Shown here in pieces: positions 53,757 through 63,100 of a DNA stretch of 64,000 nucleotides (the first letter of the stretch is position 1; each line of letters begins with the position of its first letter). The notes below the pieces were generated by a model, which saw only the letters and a list, made by a program, of their open reading frames with translations, was not told the DNA's origin and did no database searches. Source of the stretch: Gracilaria vermiculophylla (lineage: Eukaryota > Rhodophyta > Florideophyceae > Gracilariales > Gracilariaceae). Made by a program: the position numbers and the translations under genes. The stretch is taken from NCBI GenBank assembly GCA_019155205.2, contig JAHNZQ020000004.1, positions 1,096,135 to 1,160,134 on the forward strand. Direction: 5' to 3'.

Positions 53757-54380
53757 ATGACTCCAATAGTTCAAGATATATCATCGCGCACTGAGGCAAC
53801 CATTGAAATGTGTGCGAAGGCGTTTGAAACAATTTCCGCTCAGCTACGTCCTGATCTTCCAACACCTCCGGATTTTGATTTACCTAGCAGTCAGGGAGGA
53901 GTGTTTGTAACATGGAGTGCTCCGCGAGGGAGGGACTCTCATTATTCTTTGCGCGGTTGCATCGGAACACTTTCCCCTGCGGAACTACAAAGTGCCGTTC
54001 CTCGTTATGCAGCTCAAGCGGCTTTCCACGACTCACGCTTTGATCCGATTTCTTCCGCTGAACTTTTCAAGCTCAAAGTTGGTGTAAGCGTGCTGTCGCA
54101 GTTTGAACATGCTAAAGATGTGTATGACTGGACAGTTGGTGTGCACGGTATTGTTCTACATCTTGCTAGCGGCTTCTCGGCGACATACCTACCCGAAGTG
54201 TGTGCAGAACATGGGTGGACAAAAGAATTTTGTGTGAGAAGCCTTGCAGAAAAGGCTGGGTTCAGAGGACGTATAGACGAACATGTTTTGAAGTCCGCTT
54301 CTTTGACTCGCTATCAATCGAGCAAAATCGAACTTACTTTTGAGGATTACATGAAAATGACTGAAGCGAGTCAAAAATGA
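53757..54380 (+). CDS. AMMECR1-domain protein
   Basis: This 207-aa protein starts at the ATG at 53,757; the codon three before it in frame is TTG, so I prefer the ATG. It consists of one AMMECR1 domain, with the hallmark LRGCIGTLSP at about residues 68-77 and typical flanks (VFVTWSAP, AAQAAFHDSRFDPIS, SGFSATYLPEV, FCVRSLAEKAGF). The family occurs in all domains of life; the human member is linked to Alport syndrome with mental retardation. The LRGCIGT motif is thought to be an active or binding site, but the reaction is unknown. Small size relative to human AMMECR1 (333 aa) is normal for the isolated domain. Confidence 0.92.
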   Translation: MTPIVQDISSRTEATIEMCAKAFETISAQLRPDLPTPPDFDLPSSQGGVFVTWSAPRGRDSHYSLRGCIGTLSPAELQSAVPRYAAQAAFHDSRFDPISSAELFKLKVGVSVLSQFEHAKDVYDWTVGVHGIVLHLASGFSATYLPEVCAEHGWTKEFCVRSLAEKAGFRGRIDEHVLKSASLTRYQSSKIELTFEDYMKMTEASQK

Positions 54381-54465
54381 GTATCACATAGTGGCGGACA
54401 TGGCTTTCGCTTCGATTAAGGCGATTTATTGTCACCTTGTTCTTTTTTTTGTTATCCGTCGTACG

Positions 54466-54475
54466 ACAGTACTGT
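54466..54475. repeat. ACAGTACTGT palindrome
   Basis: A perfect 10-bp palindrome in the spacer between the AMMECR1 stop and the stop of the cupin-like gene. It has the same core as hairpins at 42,217, 45,957 and 56,152. Confidence 0.6.
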
Positions 54476-54546
54476 ACAAGTGTGATCAACTCGTGAGCCT
54501 TAAATCCATTGTAAAACCCCAAAAATTGTAAACGTGAACGTTTACT

Positions 54547-55287
54547 TTAGGCATTATCTTTCCCAAAAAGTTCTACAAGCATCCCAACCCAACCGTTGGC
54601 ACTTCGGTTCATAATTCCGATGTCTTTAGATACGTTTTTGGAGTCTTCGATAACTACAACTTCAAAGCCATGACCGCAAAATGAATTTGAGTACCGCTGC
54701 AATTTCATATTCTGCGCGTCAACGACCAGATGATTGATAGGATTTTCAAGGCGCGACAGGACGACACCTAATCGTCGTGAATCAGTTTTTGCTATTGGAC
54801 AGGGAGCGCTGATAGTTGCTCTCGCTCCCGGATCAAGATGTAATAACTGTGAACTCCAAAAGCAGTGCCCCTGTTTACGAGTTACTCTAACGCCATCACC
54901 TTGAACTTGTGAGAAAGGTGATTCCTGATCCAGAACGGGAACATTTGTTTCGATTGCTACGAAGGCGCCGGGGATGTCGGTTGATTTGTATGAGTGGACC
55001 AAAATGTTTTCGAGGGCTTGGGTGAAACAATCCCCTTGAGCAATGACGCAATCGATTCGTTTCGGATTGGATTCGTCATAGTTCGGAGGCTGAAACTCGA
55101 ATATAGTTACTGATGTTGTGTCCTTAGTGCTAACAATGCAGGTCGGCTTGGCATGATAGTGAGTTGGGGATACCGTGTTTGGAGGTATGGTACCAGCACC
55201 GACAGAAAAACTTGGAGCCTTATGAAAAACATGATGAAAGCATGCGTCCTCCCAATTGGGATACGGTAGTTGATGATCGGAGGCCAT
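54547..55287 (-). CDS. Possible cupin-fold protein
   Basis: This 246-aa frame opens at an ATG (55,287). It has a repeated beta-strand pattern: SFSVGAGTIPPNTVSPTHYH followed by AKPTCIVST in the first half and VRVTRKQGHCFWSSQLLHLD followed by PGARATISAP in the second. The HYH near residue 43 could be metal ligands of a cupin, but a full G(X)5HXH motif is missing. No transit or signal peptide is evident. Fold is inferred from strand patterns only; it could be any beta-rich protein. It is convergent with AMMECR1, 166 bp apart. Confidence 0.5.
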   Translation of the reverse strand: MASDHQLPYPNWEDACFHHVFHKAPSFSVGAGTIPPNTVSPTHYHAKPTCIVSTKDTTSVTIFEFQPPNYDESNPKRIDCVIAQGDCFTQALENILVHSYKSTDIPGAFVAIETNVPVLDQESPFSQVQGDGVRVTRKQGHCFWSSQLLHLDPGARATISAPCPIAKTDSRRLGVVLSRLENPINHLVVDAQNMKLQRYSNSFCGHGFEVVVIEDSKNVSKDIGIMNRSANGWVGMLVELFGKDNA

Positions 55288-56391
55288 TTGTTTTCTAATA
55301 GCCTGGGATGAGTGCCCTCAAAATGTTCATCATGTTTGCTACGCTGTGAATCTGGCTGGCTTTACAGAAAACTGGCAATGCATACTGAGGTACAGATGAG
55401 TGGTGGCGAACGCGTCCATCTCGATTCCTCATCTCCAGTAACAGCCTGGTGTTCTACCATACGTGCAGAGACGTAAAGTAAACGTTATTTAGACCACTCC
55501 GTGACTCCAAATTATGCCGGAGGCCATAAATTTTCCAGACTGCATTTCTTCAAAACCTATTGAACCCTCATCTTATGGGGCAGTATCATAATTTTTAAAG
55601 GAGCTCGAATGGGATTTATTCTTTCTGAACCGTGCTCATTTCTTTCTGCTCTCATTTGTTCGCATCCATGGTAGCATTTCGGTGCTCAGCAATCAAGAGT
55701 GCGGTTCCATTGATGGGATTACAATCGTCGATTGCGCGCTAATCATACGATTGCAATCTGAAGAGATGTTTCTGCCCAAATCACATATCAAATTGACAAT
55801 TGAAATGTTAGTGCTTCATGCGTCAACATTTTCGTAATAATCTGACCTTTGCAAGGAACAAGAGGTTTTCGGATATCGAAACAGCTCAAGAAGCGTTGGA
55901 AGATATAGAGACGGAGCATGGCAGCAGATTGATTTATTGAGTGATATATAAGCGTTTGCAGCTGATGGGAAAAGCGAGGAACGGATAGGCATCAGTTCTG
56001 AGATTGCTTAAAACTGCGCAATCCCATCCCTATCCGATTTTTTCCGGCCTTTTCAGCAACCATGGGAGGATGGGAAGTTCGCTCACAAAGAACTTACGAA
56101 GCGGGATGGTTGCTGAAAGGTTGAGACGTCCCCATTTACAAATCATATTGTAATGTGCAGTAGTACTGCACATTGTGCGCAGTTCTGGGAGAGGCAAAAA
56201 AATATGTATTTTCGAAAAAACCTGGCCCGTTTGTACTGTGACAACTACGAAAATATGCAAATGTTGTGCTCAATACATGTGTACGAGCTCAACCATACTT
56301 GAAACACATCGATATGCAGTTTTCGCTCCCACTCCACCCTTAATCGCCGCTGCTGGACAACGCTTGCACCGCGGAGTCTCAATCTTGAAAA
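55288..56391. other. Divergent gene-free spacer with palindrome
   Basis: About 1.1 kb with no supported gene. A perfect 23-bp palindrome lies at 56,152-56,174. GGCAGTATCATA near 55,580 recalled a U4 snRNA start, but the following bases do not fit, so no RNA is called. Confidence 0.45.
56152..56174. repeat. 23-bp palindrome AATGTGCAGTA-G-TACTGCACATT
   Basis: Two perfect 11-bp arms around one base, 218 bp upstream of the S1-protein ATG. Size and symmetry suit a dimeric DNA-binding factor, but no factor is known. Confidence 0.7.
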
Positions 56392-56976
56392 ATGCTCATT
56401 GGGGTGCGGGGTGCTTCGACGTTTGTATCGCCTGTTCCAATACGCGCGTCGTCCCCCCGAGTTTTCATTTCCATCAAGCAATCTGCTCCTTCGAGCATGG
56501 CGGCCAGAAAGCCTGTTTCTTCGTTAGAAAAGCCGCACAATAATCGCGCTAATCGGCCTCAAAATGCCCTTCGAAAGAACCAAATTCTAAGTGGGGCTGT
56601 CACCAGCATTACATCTTTCGGTGCCTTCGTTTCGCTACCAGACAACCAAATCGGGCTGATACATATTTCAGAGATTTCCGACGACTTCGTCAATGACGTT
56701 TCAGAACATCTCTCCGTTGGACAACAAGTGCAAGTGCGTGTACTTTCTATCGATGTATCTACTCGACGTATATCTCTTTCACTAAAACGCACTCGTATCC
56801 CTACAGGCAGTGGATATGAAAGGGCAGTACAACTCGGTGGGGACTGGGGACACCCATGGGGTGATGATCCCGATACAAGGTTTATGGATCTGGGGCCTCG
56901 GCCTTCAAGGGGTCCATATCCATGGGAACCAGATCCATCTCTATTTGAGCCTTGGCATGAATCAAAGCCACACTAG
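56392..56976 (+). CDS. Plastid-directed S1-domain RNA-binding protein
   Basis: The 194-aa product begins MLIGVRGASTFVSPVPIRAS, a likely plastid presequence with Phe in early position. One S1 domain spans about residues 66-134 (LSGAVTSITSFGAFVSLPDN, then QIGLIHISEIS, VGQQVQVRVLSID and RRISLSLK), a fold binding single-stranded RNA. The C-tail is rich in Pro, Trp, Asp and Gly (WGHPWGDDPD). Single-S1 organelle proteins act in translation or RNA stability; the exact role is unknown. Its TAG stop (56,974-56,976) overlaps the TAG stop of the opposite-strand ARM gene at a CTAG. Confidence 0.85.
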   Translation: MLIGVRGASTFVSPVPIRASSPRVFISIKQSAPSSMAARKPVSSLEKPHNNRANRPQNALRKNQILSGAVTSITSFGAFVSLPDNQIGLIHISEISDDFVNDVSEHLSVGQQVQVRVLSIDVSTRRISLSLKRTRIPTGSGYERAVQLGGDWGHPWGDDPDTRFMDLGPRPSRGPYPWEPDPSLFEPWHESKPH

Positions 56977-59051
56977 TACTCAACAGCAGTATCCGTATTT
57001 GACAGCCGCTCGACTGCCTTTTGGATCTCTTCTCCTTTTAAAATATCCTCCGCATCCAACCTTGTGTTTCCCACGCGCAGTGTCGTGCTACCCCTGCTCG
57101 ATAAAGATTCTCCATGTACAAGACTGTTCTCCCGCGAAGAAGAAAACCACCATGTACTTGCTGCACGCGTTAATTTGCCATCGTTGTCCTTGTCGACGTT
57201 TCGACCGAGCCATCTGAACCACAGATCTCGTCTGCTATTCGACATATCCGGTTCAGTTTTCGGCATGCGTTTCAAAGTAGCCTGTAGGAACACAACTTGT
57301 CGTTCAACTCGATTACAGCCACTATGGATTTCCACCACTTGGTTCAAGTAATCTTCTACGTCGCTGGATTTGATTACATGACTGTAGCTTTCAAGGAGAT
57401 TGATCAACATGGCGCAGCCGTGTTCATGTATTCCCTCCGCGCATTGATGGCTCTTCATTGTTGATATCACCCCAGCGATTCCACCTTCTCGGACGCACAA
57501 TCGCTTCGTTTGCACTGTCCCGTCGGAAATGTTTCTCAGAACCCTGCAGGTGTACTCACAAATGGAAACTGACGATTCATGTATGTCAAGAAGAGACAAT
57601 ATGGTAGCAACACCTCCATTTCTCGCAACTGCATATTTGTTTCGCTTGTTGTCATATGTCGCGTTCGCAAACGCAGGCAAAATACTAGTGACCACGTCCA
57701 CGCACTTCTTCCATCGCTCTAATCCTGCGGCTAAAATTGGCATTATGGCGCACTCAGCGATTCGTTGTCGATTCATTGCTGTGAATGCCAAGTACCGAAG
57801 ACAATTGCAGGACAATACTATAAACTTCTTGGCCACTGCATGTTTCAGTAAGCCCCCTTCAATGCATTCAATGATTCCAGCCTTACCCAATTGTTCACGT
57901 GCGAGTGGATTCCGTCGAAGCAACTCCCCACAGAGTTGCAGGCAGGTGGTTTGAATACATAAATATGCGGCATATTGCTCCATAATAACTACTAATGTGC
58001 TTCCAAGATCACTCTCATAAATCATGACTGCATTTTGCGGGCTGTTTGATGCGAGCGTATTCAATGATACCAAACACTGCCCCAAAGTTACCACATCGTT
58101 TCTCCATTTTTCCAGGCCTTGAGCCAGAAGCGTCGGTGCTTTCAGTGACCCAGCAAGAATCTGGTTGAATTCACACTTATGACATATACTGTTAAGTGCT
58201 TCGCAACATACTCCGAACAGAGCCGAAGTAGCCCTCTCCTCTCTCGAGAAGTTTCTAAGAATGGCTTTCATGCCATCTCCACGACCCACTTGCAGCTTAT
58301 TTTCTAGATGGGCATCTGTGACTCTTGCGAGGAAGCGCATGCCAAGTTCTTGAATGGCAATGTCCTGGTCATGCCGCTGCACTGCTTCGATGGCAACTTT
58401 AATTCCTCCACTGTTTCCTATGAAAGTCCTACTGTTTTCATCGACACAAAGGTTCACAAGGGAGGAGAGTCCATTGCGAAGGATGCGAATGTCTTCAGGA
58501 TTAGACAAGATACTTTCTATAGTTTGTGTTACAATCGTGTCACACTGAAGAGCTCCCCCCTCCTTTCTAAAAGCTTCGAGATCCTCCTCTCCAAGTCCAG
58601 AAATTTCGGAAACAATAGTATCACCATCTGCGTAAGATATAATACTCGTCAACGGCGCTTGGGCAGGTATTTTAGATTGGATTACACATGAATCCGTTGA
58701 TGTGTTTTGGTTTCCTGTTTCTTCTTGCTTGGGAATGACATCATTTTCATCCGTGGTTGTCATGCTGGCATGAGTAAGCTTTATACGTGACTTCTCTAGC
58801 TTCACTTGGTTTGGTAACAAGAAGATAGCTTCTCTTTCAGTGCATGAACTTCGAACTTTCTCACCTCCAGGAAAGACTCTATCAGGTATTACACAGCTGT
58901 TTGAAGCTGATGCACACCTTGGCGTGGGCACAAAGAAATTCTGAGTACTGTCTACTGAAGAGTATCTTTGCTCATGACGTCTGCGACCCGACATATTTCT
59001 GCAGAATACAACCTCATCATTTTCATCGATGGATGTTGGAGCTGTTGCCAT
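56973..59051 (-). CDS. Armadillo-repeat protein
   Basis: 692 aa from the ATG at 59,051 (a TTG lies seven codons earlier). The first 180 residues are polar. From about 190 to 600 the sequence is built of ARM-type helical repeats (GLSSLVNLCVDENSRTFIGN, GIKVAIEAVQRHDQDIAIQE, GGVATILSLLDIHESSVSIC, GGIAGVISTMKSHQCAEGIH), giving a superhelical protein-binding surface, similar in style to ARMC6-like and other cytosolic ARM proteins. Near 625, NVDKDNDGKLTRA resembles an EF-hand loop but lacks the final Glu. The C-tail is Ser-rich. Binding partners are unknown. Confidence 0.82.
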   Translation of the reverse strand: MATAPTSIDENDEVVFCRNMSGRRRHEQRYSSVDSTQNFFVPTPRCASASNSCVIPDRVFPGGEKVRSSCTEREAIFLLPNQVKLEKSRIKLTHASMTTTDENDVIPKQEETGNQNTSTDSCVIQSKIPAQAPLTSIISYADGDTIVSEISGLGEEDLEAFRKEGGALQCDTIVTQTIESILSNPEDIRILRNGLSSLVNLCVDENSRTFIGNSGGIKVAIEAVQRHDQDIAIQELGMRFLARVTDAHLENKLQVGRGDGMKAILRNFSREERATSALFGVCCEALNSICHKCEFNQILAGSLKAPTLLAQGLEKWRNDVVTLGQCLVSLNTLASNSPQNAVMIYESDLGSTLVVIMEQYAAYLCIQTTCLQLCGELLRRNPLAREQLGKAGIIECIEGGLLKHAVAKKFIVLSCNCLRYLAFTAMNRQRIAECAIMPILAAGLERWKKCVDVVTSILPAFANATYDNKRNKYAVARNGGVATILSLLDIHESSVSICEYTCRVLRNISDGTVQTKRLCVREGGIAGVISTMKSHQCAEGIHEHGCAMLINLLESYSHVIKSSDVEDYLNQVVEIHSGCNRVERQVVFLQATLKRMPKTEPDMSNSRRDLWFRWLGRNVDKDNDGKLTRAASTWWFSSSRENSLVHGESLSSRGSTTLRVGNTRLDAEDILKGEEIQKAVERLSNTDTAVEY

Positions 59052-60117
59052 AGTAATTGATGAAGTCGACAATCTGCGTACTTCACGAAATTATATATGA
59101 AATTATGGTAGGTTGATGCCTGTTTGACTTCTTTTGCTTCCGACGTACTCACAGAAGACGTAGATAAAACTACTTCAATCACTGATCATGAAGACAAATT
59201 TAGACCAGCTATCATGCAACTGCTCATAGTGACGGTAGTGAACACACCGGTGCGAGGATCAGATAAGTATAATATCGACACAAAATAATTAGAAGTCGAA
59301 TGGGCACGAGCGATTCAGAACGCGCGATTTGTCTTAGTCAGAGTGAAACAGCCATTCGCCGTGGTAGACTTTTGGATACTCAATTGACTGTTTCTCATCA
59401 CTGCCAAGGAAATCAGTGCTCCGTGTCAGTATCGTGTTTTAACTCGCTGGTCTGGTTCATTTCTCTTTTGAAGATGGTCCAGTCTTATCTCGAAGTGGAA
59501 CGGAGAGATCCAATACCCCGCACATCTAACATGCTTTTAAATGAAAAACAGGATAATATTTTGTATTAAAAGCTGTCAAACAAGCAGAGCACAGGTACCT
59601 TACCGTGGTGACTCACAGACTTTGCCACGGAATGACACACGTTTTCAAACTGCTCTCAAACTTAAGAGCAACGCTTGCCTCCCTAAATTTTCTCTCTCCC
59701 TCTCTTTAGCGTTTGACCGTGGGCTAGTACGAATCGTTTATTGATAACCAACCACCCACTTCGATTCTCAAAAACCGTTTAAGGATATGAGGGTTGCCAG
59801 AACACGATTCACCTAAAATACACGACATGAAGTATCAACGAGTGCGCTCAAAACATAAAGCATTATGATGCCTGGTCAGCATCTCGTTACATGTGATGAT
59901 ATTTCATGCTGAACAGAATCTCGTGTGCACCCGCAGCTGCTTTTTTTCAACGTTATGATGAAGAATATATTGGAAAGATAGCATGAATAGCAGCTGTTAG
60001 TCAGCTAGTCGTGATCAGGTCTCAATTGCAAACGAAAAAAGCAAAGGGATTTCGAGGTCGATCTGAATAATAAAAAGGCTTGAACCACATGTATGTACAC
60101 AAATAGCATTGCAGTAT
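59052..60117. other. Gene-free spacer
   Basis: About 1.07 kb. The plus frame 59,300-59,569 (89 codons) has no motif. The left end is the promoter side of the ARM gene; the right end lies after the stop of the REJ/IPT gene. Confidence 0.45.
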
Positions 60118-63100
60118 TCAGGCGGCTGCTGCTGCTCCGACAAGAGCAGCGTAGGAAGAGCTCGAAGTTACCCAGGATATTCCCATACCCACAATACCAA
60201 CCATCGCTCCGCCAAATGCTAAATATCCAAACTCAATGTTAAACATTGGAGTTTGAACCTGAGGCCTTTTGGCATTCGCAGGACAACTAGTGGCAGTAGC
60301 CCCAAAAGTCCCGGTTATTGCACTTGTTATTAGAATCGTTGAACTCTGGTCATCAGGTACGTACGTCTCAACATTTTCAAAGTTTCTCAATAAAGTAGAG
60401 CTTTGGTTGTCCGATAGAGTAGACGTAGGCATAGTAATTGAGTACCCTTCAGCTGAAAGGCACCCAAGGTAAGGCGTTAGGCCTAACCGGTGAATAGACA
60501 TGTTAAGCTGGAAGCAAGTCGGAATATCTGGAAGAAGAACCTCATCAATACCCCTAGCACTAAGACTGGCAACGCTGTAGTTCGATATGAACAATGTATC
60601 ACTTTCCTGTTCGACCGCGCCTGTCAAGAACTGGTAATCCACAGTCTCCATCAAGGAGAACAGTAGCTTTCTGGTGAGTTGAAAATCTGTCGTCAGTCTT
60701 ACGTTACCCAGAGAAAAAGAATCTCCGCACCACTTTAGGCTGACGGTCTCACCGTGAAGCTCGTTAAGCTCATTGGCGAAGCATGTCACTGCCATGGAGA
60801 AAGAAGTATGTGTTGGTTTCCAAGGAGCACCATAAGTACCGAGAAAATCATACGAGCCAATCACTTGACGCAGAACTTGTGTGAGTACAGTTTGATTGCC
60901 AACAACCGCAATGGTAGCATCATCGTCGAAGAGAATTGTGTTGAATTTCTTAACGGTACCACAAAGGGCATCTCGTGAAAGAACGGTGATTAGTTGCTCC
61001 CTTAACATGCGATATACTTGTGCGAACACAATTCTCACGTTTTCCTTCTCAACTTTTTCAGATTGGAACGACTCAATTTCGGTTGCCTCCATAAATAAGC
61101 GGAGAGCATGTCCTATAGAAATATTGTAAAAAGCCTTCAGTTCAATTTCATGATCAAACAACTCTTCAGCCGGAACCCGTTTTATAGCCAAATCAACGAT
61201 GGACAAGAGAGAGCTAAAAGTTGTGAGTGAAATAAACTCCGATCGCACTGATGACAGTCTTATTGCAGCCAGTACGAAATTCTTAGAACTGGATGTTGAT
61301 GGTACGGAATTCTTCACAACCTCTTCCAGGGCGTCAACCATTTTCTTGAAGTTGACTATTTCCGTGTCCGTAAGCGACAGCGAGACCCATGAATCTTGCA
61401 CAGATGAAATCATAGCAGTCAAGAGTACTATTGTCCCGTGGTCCCCCGTGCGTTCTAGCTCAGTTATGAATTGGGCTGCTGTGGTCAAGTCAGATATTGT
61501 GGAGACAGTTGTTGGGCTTTCAGATATACTCAATGCGTTAGGAAAATAGGCCTCGTCCAGCACCGCAGAGCCGCGTGCATTTCGAAGTCGTACCAGAATT
61601 CGGAACTTTCCTGCGACAGGAATGCGGAACTGAATGGTGTTACTTCCACTACATCCGTCTAAACACTGTTCGCGACCATTATTCTCGACAGCAAAAAAGA
61701 AGAAGAGAAATGGATGTCTGGCATCGAGGTTGACGCTTGCCCATGCGGAAAACACGTCATCAGTATCACCAATGCCAAATATCAAGTCTGGGAGCACTAG
61801 CTTTGGTTCATCCCTTGTCCTCACCGCAAGCGTGACAGTGCTTGTCGTAACTGAAGAAGTTGAGCTGGAAAGATAGAGAAGAATGGTATAGCTTTCATAG
61901 GGAAGAAGACCATATGCTTTGATACCCAAGGGATATTGCTGGGAGCGATTTAAAGCTGAGTTATAGTAACCATCAAGAGAAATGAGCTTCTCTGGATCGG
62001 AAAGGACGTTCGTTCCGAAGCTCGAGGACACCATTTCAAATTCCCAAGAAACAGTGTCCGCAGATCTTGGAACGATCAGAATGTCTTCATAGAAAGGCAA
62101 GCTTAGCCAATAAAGGGATTTCCCGCGGTTGTTATAGAAATCAATTCCTTTCAGTGTTGCCACGCCTTCGCCTTCGGTTCTAACTTCAATGATTTGAGTA
62201 GCTTCATCAGATAGAAAGGAACCAGCACCGACTTGTAATGTGTATCGGAGAAAAAAGCTTTTCGAACCACTTGATGCTAAATCTCTTTTGTTTAAATCTC
62301 TGTGACGGAACAGTGCTTGACTAGACACGGAGAATGATTCTGCCTCTGAATTTGGTAGAAATCGCATAGAACAAGGAGTGTGTTGGGCAGAGCTCTCGCG
62401 CTTGGTGGACCAACTGCATTTCCAGCGATATATAGATATTATGCGCCGCCCTACAACCATACAATCCGGACAAATGGTGTTCTCAGAAGTTATCTGCAAA
62501 TTTCTGTTTCCATCGTGAACCAGAAAAGAAGCTCCGAATCCGATAACGGCGACCAAGCCCAGGGGCTTGATTTCAAAACTAGATACAGCGCTTCCATTGA
62601 CACTTGGATCATCGCGAAGATAGGCCAACAACGACACAGAATGATTACCATATGACAAAGATGATTGCGGAAGGACAAATTCTCGTCCGAGAAGACCAAC
62701 GACAGGCTCCTCTATTTCTCGCGAAGCAGATGAGGTGATATTTTTTTTGACGTAGGTTCGACCCTGAAAGCTCCACTGATAGACAACTGGAGACAAACGA
62801 TTGTAGCATGAAGTTGGTGGAGTTACGATCTGAGCATGTACCCGAGCAGCTACATTCGGAGAACCGATGCCACGGATTCCAGGGGCTATGAGCGTCACAC
62901 CAATAACTGGGGCCTGGGTTTTGACGACGACGACTGAATCTTCGAGGATTTCACCGTTAACCTCACAGTTTACGGATATGATATAGGTCCCAGTCCTTCC
63001 CCCGAAAACTGTAGGCGGTATCCGTAGCTCCTTTGCTGATGTGTTTGTCACGTCTTCGTTTTGTCCCAAAATATTTTCTCTAGAGTTGTCAACTGCGGCC

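Noticed and set aside
55570..55620. GGCAGTATCATA resembling the 5' part of U4 snRNA
   Set aside because: The match is about ten bases and the following sequence lacks the conserved U4 stems and the Sm site.
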